Notes under the pieces: model-generated
Told to the model about the DNA's origin: nothing
The model's database searches: none
The model's input: only the letters and a program-made list of their open reading frames with translations
Position numbers and translations under genes: made by a program
Source: Alphaproteobacteria bacterium
GTDB lineage: Bacteria > Pseudomonadota > Alphaproteobacteria > Rhizobiales > Aestuariivirgaceae
Reading direction: 5' to 3'
Assembly (NCBI GenBank): GCA_024640405.1
Contig: JAHEFB010000003.1
Location: 1-64,000 of the forward strand
Length of the DNA: 64,000 bases
Part shown: positions 61,901 to 64,000 of the stretch, in pieces
How positions within the stretch are numbered: the first letter of the stretch is position 1
How the letters are laid out: every line of letters begins with the position of its first letter

Positions 61901-64000
61901 CGCACATGTCCAGCCATCTTGATGAATCCACAGCACGGCTTTCAGGTCAGATCGAGGAAACATCCAGTGGCATGGTCGTTCGCCTCGAAGGCGCCACCAC
62001 CCGCATGGCAGAGTTGCTGAATACAGCATCCGTTGGCATGACAGGGAAACTGCAAGATACGTCCAATGCCCTTGCAGATCGACTGGACACCTCGTCTGAA
62101 GCGCTTACAGGAAAACTGCAGGCAACCGGCAGCGAACTGGCGGCCCTCCTGAGTTCCTCCTCGCAAGATCTCACCAGCAAGCTGGAAAACACCACCAAGG
62201 AGTTGACGGAAAAGTTGGGCAGCAACTCGGAGCAGCTTACTGGCAGACTGGAAAGCGTGACATCACGTGTTGCCGATGTCCTTGATCAGGCGTCCGTCGA
62301 GATGTCTGAAAAACTGGACACAACTACAGCGTCGATTGCCCAGCGGCTTGATGGCTCAACAGATCAGTTGAGCAGCCGACTGACCTCCATTCTGGATAGT
62401 TCCACCGGAGAGTTGACCGGCCGCCTGGAAGGCGCAACCTCGCATATGGCAGAACTGCTGAACAGCGCGTCTTCTGAAATGACCGGCAAGCTGGACTCTA
62501 CGACAAACGAGCTGGTTGAACGCCTCGACAGTTCATCTGCGTCCATTACCGGCCGGCTTGAAGGGTCAACCTCGCGCATGGCTGAGCTGTTGAACAACGT
62601 AACGGCGGAAATGACCGGCAAGCTCGACACCACCACAAATGCGCTGGCGGACCGGCTGGACACCTCATCCGGCGCAATGACCGGGCGTCTTGATGAAGTT
62701 TCTCTGCTGCTGACCGATCGGCTTGATACCACGTCATCCAGTTTGACGACCCGTCTCGACACGGTGGCCGACACGATGAGCAATCTGATCACCCAGCTGA
62801 AAGATCGCTCTGGCACCGTCTTGAGCCAGATAGAAGGCATGTCAGGCAAGCTGGATAGCACCACGTCCGAATGGTACTCCCATGTGGAGCGTGCCAACCA
62901 GGAAATGTCGAACCGTTTTGAGACCACAACCGCTGAAGTAGCCGAAACGATGGAAAAGTCAGGTGCGGCAATGTTCATGCGTCTTGAAAGCAATTCTCGC
63001 GAGATGGGCAAGCGGTTTGATCTGGCCAGCACCCTGCTCGAAGAAATAACCACGGATGTCATCACCCGCATGGATTCATCTGGTGAGCAATTCGCCAAGA
63101 TGCTGGATGAACGCGCAGCCCGCGTCTTCAATGAACTGGGAACCGCACGTACCGCTTTTGCGGAAGGCCTGGACAGCGCAGCCCGCGATCTGGCCGGAGA
63201 ATTGGGTCGCGCATCTGCATCGTTCGCCGACAATATGGAAGAGAACACACAGTCGATCTCAACCCGTTTTGAAGGCCATGCCTCTAACATCATCAATCAT
63301 CTGACACAGTCTGCCGGTGAATTCGAAACCCGGGCAGGTGAAGCATCACGGCGGCTGGAGGATACCGGATCAAAATTCTCCACTCATGTGGATCAGGCCT
63401 ATTCAATGATGACCGAAGCGTTGAAGGAAACCGCCGGCGAACTTGATCAGCGGATTGATACAGTATCGACCTCGCTTGTAGGGCGTCTGGACAATACCTC
63501 CGGCAAGATATCGGAGCGTCTCGAAAGTGCATCCGAAAAGGTTGATCGCGCGGTTACCAATTTCAACGAGCGCATCGACCGTCTGATGGATACCCGCGAC
63601 AACCAGATGGCCGACCTGCTTGTCAAACTGGGCAAGAAGTCGGAAGAAGTGGATGGCATCATGGAGCGTTACATGGAGCGCGTTGAGCATTCATTGACCG
63701 AAGCCAATTCGCGCACCGACGAACTTGGCCGCCTGATTACATCACAATTTACTGCCGCATCTGACAATATGCAGGAAGAGATCAAGAAGCTCGAGGCAAT
63801 CTCTGATGAACAGGTCAGCCGTGCGGCGCGCAACATCGTCAGCCAGCATGCCGAAGTCGTACGCCAGTTGAACGCCACCATGTCCGGGTCTACCGAGGAA
63901 TTTTCCTCCACGGCAGATGAAATGCGCGAGGCTGCGGCCAGTGTTGTTCGCGAGATCGAGTTCGCTCGCGGCGAAGTGCGTCGCGCAGTCCTTGAATTGC
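58996..64000 (+). CDS. Growth Pole Ring (GPR)-like giant apolipoprotein-repeat protein, 5' part
   Basis: An open frame of 1668 codons that runs off the window. After a basic N-terminus (MQKMSSEPNQPRRASRRGNR) come two transmembrane helices (about 81-100, IWSAVALSLVWLAIWTVVYI, and 122-141, LLTGVIPVLAFITLGYLIYR) and then entirely helical sequence. Residues about 396-747 are eight 44-residue (132-bp) repeats of the type 'AAEQNTEMMK.AGNTVAQ.V'. Residues about 920-1270 are 11-residue repeats such as TGRLEGATSHM AELLNSASSEM. Hendecad repeats are the mark of apolipoprotein-like proteins. GPR of Agrobacterium, over 2000 residues, forms a ring at the growing pole and is needed for rod shape. The membrane layout and size fit; the identity is by resemblance. 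Confidence 0.8.
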   Translation, partial: MQKMSSEPNQPRRASRRGNRRTTEDNEDQVARREAAERRRQDAMDQRRREIKLRGRPANENDAFATNSLQAIRERTSTTPIWSAVALSLVWLAIWTVVYIPSVAQTGSPLSLNNLPVTMRTLLTGVIPVLAFITLGYLIYRANQISNVSQALMQTAMRLVRPQDIATESLASVSQLVRSEVDQLVGGVEHAVQRASELEGAVHKEIANLERAFGVNEERIRTMMEGLEHQRNSLHETGRVIGVEATPLLSRIEENTQSLSGIISTASSTLAALEHGLKNTTAELSQTVDEISTRASFVGTEISGQTARMEQMSGTLVNEMRVFSDSVTGQVSTMQETAQRMNTEGMQFGDSLRQLEGSVTGGIRESLEEVRNVRTELTHGIEQITAATTEQMRQAAEQNSEMMKLTSDNVSHAVRSTSGEVIQTVQQSTQAVNDQLRASTEQNTEAMKLAGNTISQSVMSTSGEIVQAVQQSAQAVNEQLRAAAEQNTEIMNSTGETVAKTVHSKAGEIVQAVQHTALAINEQLQATSDQATETMKLTGNNVAEAVHAKSGEIVQSVHQATQTVAEQLQAAAEQNTEMMKMAGNTVAQKVHAESGEILQSIQQTAQAVNEQLRSTAEQNVEILKSTGDTVAQEVRSASGSVVQSVQHSTEAVSGQLQAAADAHNLMIADSGARITENVRAASSEMVQSIEQSSESVVGQLRSVADESVAMVKGTGESVTQAVRSTSGSVVTTMQATSDDILGQIKLVGTDVAESVQITSEVVLRNLNEVGSEVTDRVQSAGQNVVRNLQTTGTTVANSLETTSISVVENLMESGEKIARNTEASSQTMLAFINESGNKASEALEHAGNQVNQRLLGTTNEMASLLNASVEKVADRLTSASSAVGEQIDLSGSALTDRLLSISGEFVQNVATARDEVYSYMEDVSGKMSGTLEVASGELFKRFEVITEEITGKLETSAGTLFNRVETATSHMSSHLDESTARLSGQIEETSSGMVVRLEGATTRMAELLNTASVGMTGKLQDTSNALADRLDTSSEALTGKLQATGSELAALLSSSSQDLTSKLENTTKELTEKLGSNSEQLTGRLESVTSRVADVLDQASVEMSEKLDTTTASIAQRLDGSTDQLSSRLTSILDSSTGELTGRLEGATSHMAELLNSASSEMTGKLDSTTNELVERLDSSSASITGRLEGSTSRMAELLNNVTAEMTGKLDTTTNALADRLDTSSGAMTGRLDEVSLLLTDRLDTTSSSLTTRLDTVADTMSNLITQLKDRSGTVLSQIEGMSGKLDSTTSEWYSHVERANQEMSNRFETTTAEVAETMEKSGAAMFMRLESNSREMGKRFDLASTLLEEITTDVITRMDSSGEQFAKMLDERAARVFNELGTARTAFAEGLDSAARDLAGELGRASASFADNMEENTQSISTRFEGHASNIINHLTQSAGEFETRAGEASRRLEDTGSKFSTHVDQAYSMMTEALKETAGELDQRIDTVSTSLVGRLDNTSGKISERLESASEKVDRAVTNFNERIDRLMDTRDNQMADLLVKLGKKSEEVDGIMERYMERVEHSLTEANSRTDELGRLITSQFTAASDNMQEEIKKLEAISDEQVSRAARNIVSQHAEVVRQLNATMSGSTEEFSSTADEMREAAASVVREIEFARGEVRRAVLEL

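Noticed and set aside
60310-63296. Long minus-strand open frames opposite the GPR-like gene
   Set aside because: Their repeated peptides mirror the 132-bp and 33-bp repeats of the coding strand; the plus frame is open throughout with a start, membrane helices and family resemblance.

Overview
The window is a gene-dense piece of an alphaproteobacterial chromosome, most likely Hyphomicrobiales (Rhizobiales). Evidence: the order cckA - FliO-like gene - dksA; a DksA with a single zinc-finger cysteine; a perfect alphaproteobacterial LexA box (GTTC-N7-GTTC) in front of recA; DUF2585/UPF0314, DUF3179 and TrxR-like ferredoxin reductase genes; and, at the right edge, the first 1668 codons of a giant apolipoprotein-like protein resembling the Growth Pole Ring protein (GPR) of polar-growing Rhizobiales. 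I found no rRNA, tRNA, CRISPR array, intact insertion sequence or prophage.

Layout. 0.2-4.5 kb: alaS and recA on the minus strand. 4.6-10.5 kb: a probable fragment of a dipeptidase gene, an Ldh-family dehydrogenase coupled to an amidase, a gamma-glutamylcyclotransferase-like gene and the cell-cycle kinase cckA. 10.7-12.9 kb: FliO-like gene, dksA and a MoxR-type AAA ATPase. 13.2-16.0 kb: a surface lipoprotein and its Slam-type outer-membrane assembly protein. 16.0-25.5 kb: plus-strand genes for a P-loop protein, a MetA-type homoserine acyltransferase, a MaoC/HTD2-like hydratase, a SixA-like phosphatase, ycjX-ycjF, and lemA - DUF2207 - M48 protease.

25.8-34.2 kb is the most accessory-looking part. 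After a cyclase-TolB-TPR signalling protein comes a block holding a nucleoside (guanine-like) deaminase, a tripartite tricarboxylate transporter (tctA, tctB, tctC) in one operon with OHCU decarboxylase (uraD), a LysR regulator, and a divergent 5-hydroxyisourate-hydrolase-like gene with altered catalytic positions. Imperfect direct repeats of about 166 bp lie on both sides of this block. Together this suggests a transporter and regulator for a purine or urate breakdown compound.

34.2-49.9 kb: an indolepyruvate/phenylpyruvate decarboxylase, UPF0314, DUF302, the VWA protein that usually sits beside the MoxR ATPase, ankyrin and TerB proteins, a second cyclase-TolB-TPR protein, a small basic exported protein, AceK (isocitrate dehydrogenase kinase/phosphatase), a DUF3179 protein, an EF-hand protein, an MFS transporter and a DgcA/StcD-like flavin demethylase. 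49.9-50.8 kb is noncoding: a candidate small-RNA unit with promoter and strong terminator, then four 101-bp tandem repeats, then the terminator of a TadG-like gene. 52.6-64 kb: a persulfide-dioxygenase-like hydrolase, a FAD-linked 2-hydroxyacid dehydrogenase, a DmpA-type P1 peptidase, DUF2892, a ferredoxin reductase and a 2Fe-2S ferredoxin, an Hpt protein, and the GPR-like gene that runs off the window.

All calls come from reading the sequence and from recalled family features; no database search was run.
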